64,000 nucleotides of DNA from assembly GCA_015698045.1 (NCBI GenBank), contig BLAL01000012.1, positions 620,001 through 684,000 of the forward strand. Direction: 5' to 3'. This DNA is from Rhizophagus clarus (Eukaryota; Glomeromycota; Glomeromycetes; Glomerales; Glomeraceae). This document shows, in pieces, positions 24,332-36,440 of this stretch. Below the pieces are notes generated by a model. That model searched no databases. It saw only the letters and a list, made by a program, of their open reading frames with translations, and had not been told where the DNA came from. The position numbers were made by a program, and so were the translations under genes. Numbering within the stretch: position 1 is the stretch's first letter; the number at the start of each line of letters is the position of its first letter.

Positions 24332-25293
24332 GTTAAAACCGTTAGCGACACCCTTTTTATGACCGAGACGGCCTTGCGGGTAGGTAAAATAATGCTTTTT
24401 TAATGAATTTAATCAAAAAAAAAATTGTTTAATGTTCTTTGTTAACGAATTTAATCAAAAAAAAAAAAAAATAGTGTAAACCACATTCGTTCCTAACCAA
24501 CATAAATGGTTTAAAAAGTCTCAAAATTATAACGTCTGCAAGGAGGATCGTAAGTTGGTTGGCTATTTCGAAACTTAGAAACAAATGTGTAACGTGTTGA
24601 ATAGTCAATTTACTAGGAAGGTGAAGAATTGAAATAGATTTATCGCAGCAATCGAAAAAGTCACGTGGTAATGATACCGTTCCAAGAAATATAAAAAGTG
24701 CATGTACACAACAAGAAATCTCCAGAGACTAATTCCAAGAAGACATAATCGTCAAGTGGCCGCAAACGATCACGGTCCAAGAGACCAAGACCTTAACAGA
24801 AATTTAGATTCATTGCGAAAATTAATTTAATTACGATCCTTTACTACGAGTAATGCAGGTGGTCGAATTTTATATCCTAACAACCAATCAAGGATTAATG
24901 TGTAGTTGGGGCATCCGGTTATCCTTGTTTTATTTTTTATATTATTCTAAACCCCTTTTACTATTCCCCTTTTATATATTTTTTTCGTATATTTTCCCTT
25001 ATTTCCCATTCATTCTTTAGTTTTTACATCTCTTTAAGAATATCATATGCAGTTTGGATACATTTTCATCTTACTTTGTAGTAAAAGTATCGAACTTGAC
25101 CCTCCTGATAGCATCATCTTGACCCCCCCCCCTCTATTGTAAATATATTATGCGGGTTAAGTCAGACCCGTTGTGCAGGTCAAGAACGATATATTTGCTA
25201 CTTTGTAATTTGTTAGTGTCGTTGTGCGACTGTAGATCATCTAATAAATGGCATTTGCGCAAGTAAAAAAAAAAAGTTAAAACCGTGAGCGAC
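24332..25293 (+). mobile_element. Retroposed element with poly-A tail and 18-bp target duplication
   Basis: The 926-bp segment 24350-25275 ends in an 11-A run preceded by an AATAAA signal (25243-25248). It is flanked by direct copies of GTTAAAACCGTTAGCGAC (24332-24349 and 25276-25293, 17 of 18 identical). This is the signature of LINE-machinery retroposition in the plus orientation. The body is richer in G, C and CpG than its surroundings and contains no long reading frame; a GGTCGAATT word near 24861 only loosely resembles a pol III B box. It could be a truncated LINE, a SINE-like element or a retroposed non-coding transcript. Confidence 0.75.
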
Positions 25294-26082
25294 GGTTATT
25301 TAATATCGCATTTATTAGTAAAAAGTTTAAGAACAATTGGGGTGAGTGCTGGGAAAAGGGATCAAATTGAAAATTTTTTCAAAAAAAAAGTTCTTAATTA
25401 AAATAAATTCAAATTTGATCATCTGATTCAGAACATTTGTTATTTAAAAAAAAAATTTTTTTAACCATTCGGTCCCTTTTCTCAGTAATTACCCAATTAT
25501 TTTATACAAAAATAAAGAACATAATATGAAAGTATTCAACAATTTTCTTCAAATTACATGTTTTAAACGTAATATCAGATATAATTATTGTTTATTATTA
25601 AGCCTATTGATAATTGAACTTTAAAAGCAACAACTTTTAATTTCTGGGTCTCATTTTATAAAGTTTCAACTCATATAATTCAGATAATTTTCATAAAATT
25701 AATAACACATGCTTCCTATTTTAATATTGCTGTTACCATTTAGCCTTTTCAAAACAAATACCGACCTTGCACATATTTTAAAATTTATCAATACAAATTC
25801 CATATTCCAGCTGGGTCATCTTATACCCCAAATGAACGGCATTCTTTATAACATAATGATAACTCTTCACAAAAGAAATTTACTATACGAGCAGTTTTTG
25901 TGATTAGCATTTCTTAGATCGAAGTTTGATATATATTAACAGAAAAAAATAACTTCGAAAATGTTGCATTTTTATTAAAATTATTTAAAATATTAATATA
26001 CTCTATAAGCTAAATTATTGTCTGATTAAATAATAATACATACAGTACATAAATTAAATTTCTATACTGATTTTCAAAAAAT
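25294..26082. other. Non-coding spacer
   Basis: An AT-rich spacer between the retroposon and the 3' end of a methyltransferase gene. A 64-codon frame at 25709-25903 has no recognisable features. I see no supported element. Confidence 0.5.
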
Positions 26083-27279
26083 TTAAATATTTTTAATAAA
26101 TTTCAAGAATTCTTGATACTTGAACAAAAGCCCAGTAGTTATAAGAAAATTCTCCAATTGTGAAGATTTACGCTTGCAAATTACTTTCTTATTTTCCGTT
26201 TCTTTTTTAGCGTAAATTCTATGAATATTATCATAAAGACGATAATCATCAAGTTCCCTCAGAAAATCATCAACGTTTAAATTCCATTCCTTTTCATTGT
26301 AATTTTTTATCATTATATTTTTCAAATTTTTTGCGGCCCATTTGATAATTATGTTATTACTTTTGCCTATTTTATACGTATCATTCTCATTATCACCCCA
26401 TTCTCCTGTTGGAACATCCCTTTTTTCATGATTTATAATTGGAAAATTATTTGTTTCGCGAATATATTGTTCTATCTTTGGTGAAATTACTGGTTCAATA
26501 TCCTTTTTCCGTAGATTTTTTTCAACTGAAAAATTTTTTAAGAAAAGGATTAACATTATAGTATATTATAACGTATTCAATAAGATTGTTTAAAGTATAC
26601 TTACACCGAACAAACTCTTTTATTGTAAATCCTGTTTTAAGATCAAATTTAAGATCTTTTTCCATAAATTCAACATAACCACCAATCTTACATACTCTAC
26701 ACATTTCATTTATAACAATTTTCCAATCTTTAATAGTATATAAAAAGTTAACTAATCTACAAAATACATAATCGAAGGTATTATCTTCATATGGTAAGCC
26801 ACATTTAATAATATTTGCTTGAAGAAATTCAACGTTAAGAGGCTTTATTTCAGCAGGGTATGTAGGTGCGATGTCTATGCCTGTAAACATAGAATTTGGA
26901 TATAAAGACGCCATTTCTAATATCCACACCGCAGGGCCGCAACTATTTGATACGAAAGGTTAAAATTTACAAATTATTGGCAAATTAAATTCAATATTCT
27001 GTAATATTCTTACCCAACATCAAGTACTTTTGTACCTTTAGTATTTAGTAAATCTTCTACGGGAGCGGAAAAATGATTCTTCCAAACATTATAATAAATA
27101 ATATGTTGAAGTTGTATTCTATCTTGTTCGTCATAATCAATTGGAATTACACTGGATGAATTCATGTATTTACGGCCTCCTTTATCACAAATTGTACTAT
27201 GATCTGGCAATGGTAAAGGAACGCAATCATGTGGTTTATAAATTGTATTTGGTTTTTCTAAATTACATGCTCTACACAT
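26083..27279 (-). CDS. SAM-dependent methyltransferase-like protein (3 exons, 348 aa)
   Basis: Minus-strand exons 27279-27014, 26942-26605 and 26525-26083 join in frame (phases 2 and 1) to 349 codons with the stop. The N-terminus carries a HDCVPLPLPD motif and RKYMNSS. The methyltransferase core follows: VLDVGCGPAVW, GIDIAP, LPYEDNTFDYVFCRL and RVCKIGGYVEFMEKDL. The C-terminal part has VPTGEWGDNE and YDNIHRIYAKK, equivalent to the GEWGG and DKIHRFW signatures of the first methyltransferase in the window. Motif I is unusual: the third Gly of GxGxG is Ala, as in its close paralogue at 33907-32710. Introns occupy the same positions as in that copy, and both second exons are exactly 338 nt. Enzymatic activity is plausible but not certain given the motif I change. 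Confidence 0.85.
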
Positions 27280-29258
27280 TATGAATTAAATTAAAATAAT
27301 TTTAGCTAAGTATATAAAATTAAAAATTGAGAAAAAAAAAAGAGGACAAGCAATATATTTTTTTTCTAAATTACGACAAAAAATCACAACTTGACATTTT
27401 ATAATTTTTTTCATTATTAGATTATCTTAATTGACTCAAACAGATTAATATGAAAGAGAATGAATGAAAGAATGTTGATCTTTTTCTTTCAAAAACGATC
27501 ATCATTTTGTTTATTTTACTGTAATATATAATTTAATGTTCAAAGTAAAAGTTTCCATAAATGGAATATTGACCCTAGCTGTGAATCCATGTTTTTTTAT
27601 GGGGTAAAATGTATGTTGTAATACGGGAAATTGAATCACGTCTATTAACAATATGTAGATAGGCTGATGTTTTCATTCATTGAAGTTGTGCAATGAATGA
27701 TCACCGAAGTAACACACTTAAAAATAATATTACTGTACAGTACAACAGTACGGGTATGTGTTATTCTATCAAAATTAAAAATTTGAATCTGGAGTTTTCT
27801 GTCATGAAAACTTTGTTATATTTCTAAGAAAAATCTCATTCTTTAATTAATTTAAAAAGTAAAATTCTATGTATCATTAAAAATAAATCAAAAAAATTAA
27901 CGGATACATTTTTAAAAGCAAAGATTTGACTTTCATATTTAGAATGTGAATTTCTTTTTCTTCTATGAAGATTCCAAAAAAAAAAAAATCATGTGATCTA
28001 ATCTTTTACGTTACGAGAATCTAAAAATAATTTGTATTCAGTTCTGTCAAAATAACGTAATACGGGGAATATCAAAAAAGCACTCAATAATAGCAAATTA
28101 ATTCATTTAATTTATATAAATATATTTATATATAATTATATTTTTAATGAAATTATTTTTAGTTCTTTTTTTTTCAGAAATTTATCCTAAAAACGGAAGA
28201 CCATAGCATCAATAATATTATGTCATCATTTCATTTATTGTTTCAAAAGGCTGAAAAGTTAATCTTTTAATGATTTCCATAATTGAATTAATTACCTGAT
28301 TCTAAATAAAATATATTCCTTTCAAGCCTTTCAAGCACAGTATCTTTGAATTTGGAAATTTCTTTTTTTGCAAAATTAATTGATAACGACATTTAATATT
28401 AAATTTCCTCTCGAGTAAAATATAGAAAAGCACGAACGTCTTAAAAGTACATCTTCGGTTTAGCGGCGCGCAGCAATTTCAGGAATTATAAAAACAAATT
28501 TCTTTTTTTAGCAAAAATTTTTAAAATTCTAATACAAGAGTATTTCTAGCCGTCCTACAAGGCCTCTTAAGAGCGAAATGAGGCTTCGACTTTGTCGGTC
28601 GTGGCAAATTAATTTTACCGAAAAAAAATGTTTTAGATTAAAAAATGTCAAAAATGATATTCGAGTAAACTTACAGGGCAGATAAAAATACACTTATTAC
28701 GTATTATGTTACTTTTTTGAAGGTACTTACATTAAAAAAATGGGTTGCAATTTTTTTTGCGCAATAACCAGGCAACGCAGCCGAATTACATTAAAATCAT
28801 TGAAATTCATAATATATTAATATGAAATTTAAACAAATAACTGTATTAACGATTTAATAATGAATCAAGGTTGATAAAAATGATGGCAGTAGTATGTATT
28901 CAGGTATTTTCTTAATTACTGATATACTTTAAGCTTTGATAGGCTTTGACAGGATTTGAGAGGCTTTGAGCGGTTATGTTAGGCTCTGTTAGGTTGATTA
29001 ACCTTGCCGTATATAAGGTTCTCAATATTCTCTTGGAACTAAGCCATTTTATCGGCTAAATGCGCATGCGGCTATGTAATTTGGTTCCGACTTTGGCTTT
29101 CAAAAAGAACATTATAAAACATCGCTATTTCGCAATTCACTATCGTAAAGACGTATAGTAAATACGATTTTTTTAAAAAAATAATTAAATAATAAATAAT
29201 CATTTTTTTATCGCATATTTCTTTCTTATTTCTTATATAAAAACACGTAACTTATCTC
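27280..29258. other. Intergenic region, divergent promoters plus short repeats
   Basis: It separates a minus-strand methyltransferase from a plus-strand BTB gene, so it should hold both promoters. At about 28928-29002 there is a degenerate repeat of GGCTTTGA-like words. A GC-richer patch at about 28440-28610 contains AGCGGCGCGCAGC and GGCCTCTTAAGAGC. No gene is seen. Confidence 0.45.
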
Positions 29259-30190
29259 ATGTCTTCTTCAAATTTTGTTGCCGAACTAACCACTGTTTAT
29301 GGAAAACTTCTTGAAGAAACCGTAAATTATGATGTGGTCATATATACCGGTAAAGATAAAGAATTTTATGCTCATTCAAGTATATTAAGCGCAAGATCAG
29401 ATATTTTTCGTGTGATGTTTTCAAATGTATGGGCTGAAAAGAAAAAAGGAAAATTCGTCTTATATAAGCCTAATATTTCACCGGAAATATTCACTATAAT
29501 TCTTAGGTAATATATAATTATATGTGTATATATAATATATACCGTATTAAAAAAAAATTTAATTTAGTTATGTATTATTTATTTAAGTATATTTATTGTG
29601 GAGAAATTGAATTGGATTCCTTAAAAGGTCCTCAAATATTAAACCTCTTAGTGGTAGTGGTTGAACTTATAAATAGTAAATCACTGGTTTCCCATATACA
29701 GACGTATTTTATCCAACATCAGACCGAATTTCTCCTTCAAGATCCGGTCGATATTCTTGAAATTTCTTATCAGCACAGAATGTTTATGGGCTTGCGATAT
29801 ATTTGTCTTGAAAATATTTGCAAGAATCCAAAAGCATTATTTGATTCTAAGAACTTTGTTAAATTAAAAAGTTATTTGTTAAAAATTGTGCTAAAAAGAA
29901 ATGACTTGAATATGGATGACGTAGAAGTATGGGAAAAACTGTTGTTGTGGTGTTTCGTCCAACAAAATATAAGGAATGATCCTAGTAAGTGGAGTAAAAA
30001 AGAAATTATAAAATTGAAAGGAACATTATTTAGTTTTATTCCATTAATTAAATTTCACAATATTAGACCTGCAGATTTTCATCGCAAGGTCTATGTTTAT
30101 AAAAGTATATTACCGGAAAAACTGATTAATGATCTTGTCAAATTTCACATGGACACTCCAAATAAGAAGGTTAGACACAATAATAATTAA
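29259..30190 (+). pseudogene. BTB-BACK domain protein, apparently frame-broken at its intron
   Basis: The first frame (29259-29507) encodes the start of a BTB/POZ domain (NYDVVIYTGKDKEFYAHSSI, then LSARSDIFRVMF). The second (about 29588-30190) begins KYIYCGEIEL, which completes the BTB fold, and continues with a BACK-like helical region (for example NDLNMDDVEVWEKLLLW). In this family an intron falls exactly between LR and YIY. The donor AG-GTAATA leaves phase 2, but the two available acceptors (after 29567 and 29587) need other phases, so no GT-AG splice restores the frame. A one-base loss at the acceptor would explain this. The protein ends soon after the BACK region with no TLD domain, so it is shorter than typical BTB-TLD proteins. 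BTB proteins usually act as Cullin-3 adaptors. It is a recent pseudogene, a non-canonical splice, or a sequencing error. Confidence 0.6.
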
Positions 30191-32709
30191 CCTAATGAAT
30201 TATACTGCATATGTATATATAAATTCTTCTCTAATTAGAAATATATTTTCTATCAATTATGACTTTTTGAGATTTTATATCGTTTATATTGTCTAAAAAC
30301 ATTCGGTAACGAAATTTATATCACGAAAATTTTTAAAATTGCAAAAAATGCATCGGATAGATTCGTAATCAATATTTTAATTATGAATAGAACGTAATAA
30401 TTTATTTGAAAATTTAGTATATTTATTTTCATATTAAATATGACAAACAATTATTTGTTAAATATTAGTAACTAGAGATAATTACATAAGTACTGTAAAT
30501 ACTAACTACTTAATGCTAAATTATTTTACGGGCGTTATGCTTGATAATGATATGATGTGGCACTTTCGAGCTACATCATACTATTATCAAACACGTTCGT
30601 ACAATAACACACAAATAATAAACCACCCAACCAGAACACTAATATTGCTACTTGATGCATGATCTGTTAGTAGAGGTGTATTCTATGCACGTAGGAGGTA
30701 AAATCACTTCCATCTTAGAGAACTCTATCAAGTCTCATTTTTACAATCACGTAAATGTAACAACTTTGCTCTCTTGATCATTTGAATAATAGTTGTAATT
30801 CCATTAATGCTCAAATCTTCCAAATAGTTTCTTATTAATCTGAATTTATTTTTAATTGAAGGGCAGAGCAGTATATCATCTCTGGTGATGCGAGGAAGTG
30901 TTAGTGCGTGAACTAATCTCTTTAATTATTCGGTGATACCTTGGAATCTATGAGTCTGTTACATCGTAGAATCTATATCTTTTCCTTCCAGCACATGAAA
31001 CAAAATGAAAGGAAAGGCTTTAATTGCAATTCCTTAAACTTTAATTGTTAGAAGGAGTCTCTTTGTGGTATTAAGGGACTCCAAAAATTCCCATAATAAT
31101 CACATTCAATTTATCTAGTAGATCTAAACTTGCATAAAATCTATAATAATTTAGGCACAGGCTTTTTATTTTCTCATTTTCTAAGCAAAGAATCTCTAAA
31201 GATCCTATTATAAAAATAAACAAGTCAATTAATAATTTATTTAGGCTGAACAGCACTGAATTCTAAGAATCTATCACCATCAAAATAATAAATTCTTTAC
31301 ATATAACGACAACTGAAAACACCTAAAGTTTCTATCCCCAACCACTCAGAATATAACTTATTCTTTTGATCGATTAAAATTAACGTTTCGAATTGTATAT
31401 CGAAATTTTACTAATCTCGAAAATATTTAAAACTATAGAAAGCGTGATATACTAATTTTGATAAGATAGAGGGAAATTGGAAATACTCATAAATTCATAA
31501 TTTTAAACAAATTATTGAAAACATACGCTGTTTTTAAGCCTTAAAACCCGCAGACTAATGTGATTTCGTCTAGAAATGTACTCTGAATAATTCGGTAGCA
31601 CGCTTCATACATATAAATGTAAAGTAAAAAAAATTAATTTACTATTATCTACTATTCCATCGAGATAATAATTTTTTCTTTTTTTTTTTGTGAAATACAG
31701 CAAGTTGTGTAAATCGTGTAACAAGCTGGTATTAGACAATTTTAAAGTAATTTGGATTGTGATCGGAACCACGGCCCGAACAATATCTAAAATAAGGAAT
31801 TATAATCACATGAAATCAGGATCGACAGGTCATCTGACCATATAAATAAAATTTGGTTCTAGCCATTTTTAGGATTATTAAAAAGAAACTTATATTATTA
31901 TAAAAAGAAAACAGACAATAATAACATAGATAATATTAAATATCCCATTTAGGAAATTCAGTTCTCTCTTAGTTTCATTGTAAAGAATTTATAATGACTA
32001 TATTCTAATAATATACTAGTATCGTCATTAATTTTATTATTATTGACGGGAAATGTAATTTTTACGCCAAATCGTTAATTAAAAAAAGATAAATGAATAA
32101 CAGGCTTGAAAACGGGAAAATGTAAAAAATTATGTATCTAATTTAGAGATATTTTTTAATTAAATGTAGCAATTTAACCAATTTAATTCTTTCAGTGTAC
32201 ATTATCATTTACACATAATACGCAATTCACAAGGGGTATGGATTAACCATGTGAAATTATTTTTTCGTTAACATTGAAATTTTTTTTTATTTTGGGTTGT
32301 CCTGCCATGTGATCGAGCTATTGGTGAATTTTGGCGATCATATACAATTATTACAAAAAATACGGAGGTAAAGAAAGTAATATTTCAGGTCAAAGATTAA
32401 AATTTTGTTAAATCAGCAAATCGGCAATCAAAACAATACAGCATTATGAATTCACGGATTTACGGAAAAAGCATCATTTGCAGTAGATCAGATCTCATAC
32501 AAAAACTTAATCAGGTACGTTAATAGGTTCGTTACGTTTCCATTTGTTTGAGTTTTTCGCAACAAAAGGATGACCGATGAACAGGTTTAGTTCAAAATTA
32601 AAAGTAAAACATCAAAAATTATTCGTGGCACAGTACAAACACAAATGCTGCTTTTGGGGCTAAAGAATATTGTATCATTAAATATTTTTTATAATAGTTT
32701 ACATAATCA
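30191..32709. other. Non-coding region with one imperfect palindrome
   Basis: No gene is supported. At about 30539-30592 there is an inverted repeat: TTGATAATGATATGATGTGG pairs with a downstream CTACATCATACTATTATCAA, with few mismatches and an 8-10 base loop. It may be a tiny MITE or a structured site. The rest is AT-rich and featureless. Confidence 0.45.
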
Positions 32710-33907
32710 TTAATTATTTTTTGATGATTTTTTTTTTGGTTTTTTGCAACAGGATAATAAAGATCGTAATCGTAATAATGAGAAATTGAATTTATGCTTG
32801 CGAACTTCTTCCTTCCTTTCCGTTTCTTTTTTAGCGTAAATTCTATGAATATTATCATAAATATGATGTTCATCAAGTTCCTTCATAAAATCGTCAACGA
32901 TTAGATCCCATTGCTTCTCGTCGTAATCAAATACTTCTATCATTACATTTTTTATATTTTTTGCACCCCATTTTATGATTACATCATTATTTTTACCTAT
33001 TTTGTACGTATCATTTTCATTATCACCCCACTCTCCTGTTGGAACATCTCTTTTTTCATGATTTATAATTGGAAAATTATTTGTTTCGCGAATATATTGT
33101 TCTATTTTCGGTGAGATTATTGGTTCAATATTCTTTCTCCGTAAATTCTTTTCAACTGAAAAAAAAAAAATAAAAGATAAATTAAAAAAAAGGGTTAACA
33201 TTCCAATATCTTATAATTAAAATATACCTACATCGAGATAACGCTTTCCTTGTAGATTCTTTTCTAATATCAAATTTAACGTCTTTTTCCATAAATTCAA
33301 CATAACCGCCAACCTTACATACTCTACATATTTCGCTGATAACAAATTTCCAATCTTTAATAGTATACGAGAACCCCTTTAATCTGGAAAATACGTAATC
33401 AAATGTATTATCGTCATACGGTAAGCCGTGTTTGACTATATTTACTTGAAGAAATTCGACGTTAAGCGGTTTTATCTCAACGGGATATATAGGTGCAACG
33501 TCTATTCCTGTAAATTTAGAACATGGATATAGCGACGCCATTTCTAGTGTCCACATTGCGGGGCCGCACCTACTCGACGGGCGTAAAGAAGTTACTGTAA
33601 TTTAGCTTTCATATCGTTGATAAATTAAATTTAGTAAATGAACTTACCCAACATCAAGCACTTTTGCACCTCCCTTACTTAATAATTCATGTATAGGAGC
33701 CGAAAAATGATTCCTCCAAACATGATAATAAATAATATGTTGATGTTGTATTCTATCGAATTCATCATCATCGACTGGTAATAAATGATTTAAACCAGAT
33801 ATATATTTACGTTCTCCTTTGTAATGAAATATATCAAAATTTGGTGGTGGTAAGGGAACGTAATCATGCGGTTTATAATTTTTTTCTGGTTTTAAATGTC
33901 TATACAT
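32710..33907 (-). CDS. SAM-dependent methyltransferase-like protein (3 exons, 347 aa)
   Basis: Minus-strand exons 33907-33648, 33569-33232 and 33155-32710 give 348 codons with the stop. The second intron uses a GTAGGT donor, chosen because it keeps the frame and matches the paralogue's 338-nt second exon. The N-terminus has HDYVPLPPPNF. The core includes VLDVGCGPAMW, GIDVAP, LPYDDNTFDYVFSRL and RVCKVGGYVEFMEKDV, and the C-terminal part keeps VPTGEWGDNE and YDNIHRIYAKK. The tail is Lys/Ser-rich and divergent from its sister at 27279-26083. As there, Ala replaces the third Gly of motif I. The two copies are a dispersed tandem duplicate about 5.4 kb apart with the BTB locus between them. Cytosolic or nuclear location is assumed from the lack of a signal peptide. 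Confidence 0.85.
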
Positions 33908-36014
33908 AACGGATTAGATTAATTTGGAAATAATTTTTGAATAATTTGTAAATTAATCTGATGGATTCATTAAAAAAATTTTTTTTTTTTTTTTTTTTCC
34001 CGAACAAACGGCGAAAACCTTCACTTATATTTTCAGAATAACAAAAAAAAACCTTTTTAGATTCAGAGTTAGTAAATGCACTGTGGATTAGTTAATATTC
34101 TATAAATAATTACACAAAAAATTATGTTTATATAATTTATAGTACGACAGGAAAAAAAAAAATAAAATGGGATGACTAAACAATTATCAACGTTTCTTTA
34201 TGTAAATAAAAAAGAATGAAAATTGCTAGAATGAAAAATTTCTGTTGAATTCTTAATAGAAATTTTTTTTTTTTGTATCACAAAAGATATCCATATACTT
34301 GTTCCATTTTTTGAATGGCTGAAGATTTTAGAATTACACGTATTTCCAATATTTGCAAAGATTATACTTTTTAAGGTTATGATCTATGTATTTAAGGTTA
34401 TGAATATCGTATTACAAGAGTTATGCATAAAATTTTGATATTCAAAGTTGTACAAATTATTATTGCGGATATATTCGGTGATAGAAAAAAAAATTTTTTT
34501 TTTTTTTCGCGGTTTTTCCGTAGACAAATTCCAATGGAAAGAAAATTCATGAAAAATCCACGCAACCAACCATGTCGATCAGGATCTATAAATATTTTAC
34601 ATTCAGTATATTTTGCATTATAAAAATAATTATTTAGACATTATAAAAATTATAATTACTCTTGTAATGTATTTAGTTTGTTACTTCTATTTCTAATTTT
34701 TAGTTAGAATAATTTGGTTCAATTATAATAGTAATGTAATTTTCATTAAAAAGGTATTAAATACTTCCTAAACTTTTTTTAATATAATAATGAAAAAAGT
34801 ATTATTATGATAAAAAAAGTTAAGCTAAAAATTTTAAAGAATTTCTTTTTTTTTGTCTTAAAAGAATTTTATGTATATTCGGGTGTCGATTATATTCTAA
34901 ATTTCGTTCTTTTTTTTTTAAAATATAGTAACATATTAGATCATTTTGACGAGCTGAAATTCCTACGCCAATCATGTGATCTTGATGTACAAAATATTCA
35001 TTTAATCCAAGTAGTAGTATTTATTGGTTATACAGAATTTCGCACTATGACCAAATATGCTATTGATTGTAATTTTTTTCAGAAATTTCACGATGTTGAA
35101 TTCAAAAATTCATTTTAGAGAGTCTGCCTTGAAATTAAAATATTTTTTTTTGGGTGAATCTCAAGATATTATTCATTGGATATATTTCACTAGTACATTT
35201 CATCATACTTAATAATAACATTTATTAAAATTTATTTCTACATGCATTTGTGCTCACAATAATTCTATGATAAGAAATAATTGTGAGATTTTAACAAAAA
35301 CCATAATGCATACATATAATTTCGATTTATATTATTATACTATAAATGATCTTAATTGTTATACTATCATGCCTGTGATCTGTAACCTGAAATATTGTTC
35401 AGTTGTGATATACAATGTATGATGAGTTGATTTAAAAACAAATATATGATTCTGTTCAAAAGTAATAAATAATTTGGCCTTGTATCATATAAAAATGTGC
35501 TTGATATGGCTTAGAAATTTAGCGCCACAATAATTGAGTAGAATATAAAAACGTAACTACTTTTTAATAGGATTATCCGTATTTGAAAGTCTGTGAAACA
35601 AGGACCATGTACAAAATCTATCAGATCATTACAATAAAGTTGATCACATTACTTTGAAATCTCATTTTACTTAAATTTTATGTTAGTGAGCGGATTAAAA
35701 TGTTAAAATGGCGGCTTTCGCCCGACATATCCCATTCAGTAAGTTTAGTCGTTTCAGAGGAGATAATGAGATCGAGGAAAATCACAGATGACTATTATTA
35801 GGAAACCTAGTATAAAAAAAAATTGTTATGTTTAAAAAAATATTGGTGCATTATAATAACTGAATAAATCTTGCATAATCCTATATAAGATGCACTGCTG
35901 GCACTATTCAAAAAAGCTAGCTTAGATCGAATAGTACTCGTTATACGAGGAATAACTTTGACCAAATATCAATTTTGGCCATGATTATCATCGGGTGTTA
36001 ATCAAAAATATCAA
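33908..36014. other. AT-rich region without supported genes
   Basis: It contains the presumed promoter of the minus-strand methyltransferase ending at 33907 and several T or A runs (for example 33977-33998). A 103-codon frame at 34807-35118 is Phe/Lys-rich at its start but becomes mixed (LRQSCDLDVQNIHLIQVVVF); no family or splice partner is evident. Confidence 0.4.
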
Positions 36015-36440
36015 AATTTGTAGTTTTTTTTTATTTATTAAACGAAAAAGAGTTTAAATACAAAATAATTAAATAAAATGTAGACAAAAACTTAAAACTA
36101 CAAAATAATTAAAACTATCTATATAAGTATTCAGAGCTTCCATCCGACTCAAAGAACCAGACCCCCTTCTTCGTTCGGTGTTGAGAAGGAGTTTGAGATG
36201 GCAATTCCGTACATAACGCCGAATTCCTATAAATAACTGGGTTAGGTTTAGAAAGGTTCCTCTACATTGATTCAGAGACTTTATAATGAATAGAGTCTTT
36301 GGGTGTATGTTATGGTTATTAATGTATCGGAAACGTTTCCATGAAAGATGGTAGATTGTTTTAATAACGATGTCTTTAGGTTCGTCAGAGATTAATTGAG
36401 GTGTATAATCTTTGCTTTTGTAATAACGATCTCAGTTGGC
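36015..36440 (-). mobile_element. LINE-like element 3' end with a 120-codon open frame
   Basis: On the minus strand a frame lacking a usual start runs from a stop at 36434-36432 to a TAA at 36071-36069, 120 sense codons. It includes LISDEPKDIVIKTIYHLSWK, TLFIIKSLNQCRGTFLNLTQ and RRGSGSLSRMEAL. An A-rich tail of AATAAATAAA type follows (plus-strand 36023-36040). The 3' part aligns by eye with the shorter tailed copy at 38120-38256 (shared CGAACCAGGCCC-like words), which has a target duplication. I therefore read this as the 3' end of a non-LTR retrotransposon. No reverse-transcriptase motif is visible upstream, so assignment to an ORF2 C-terminus is inference. Repeat-like, GC-richer sequence continues to about 36.8 kb. 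Confidence 0.5.

Noticed and set aside
24855-24870. Possible tRNA or pol III B-box (GGTCGAATT)
   Set aside because: No A box, no cloverleaf arms and no T-run terminator at a suitable distance.
34807-35118. A 103-codon plus frame, possible small gene
   Set aside because: Start is Phe/Lys-rich translation of T/A runs, no splice partners, no motif, no supporting context.
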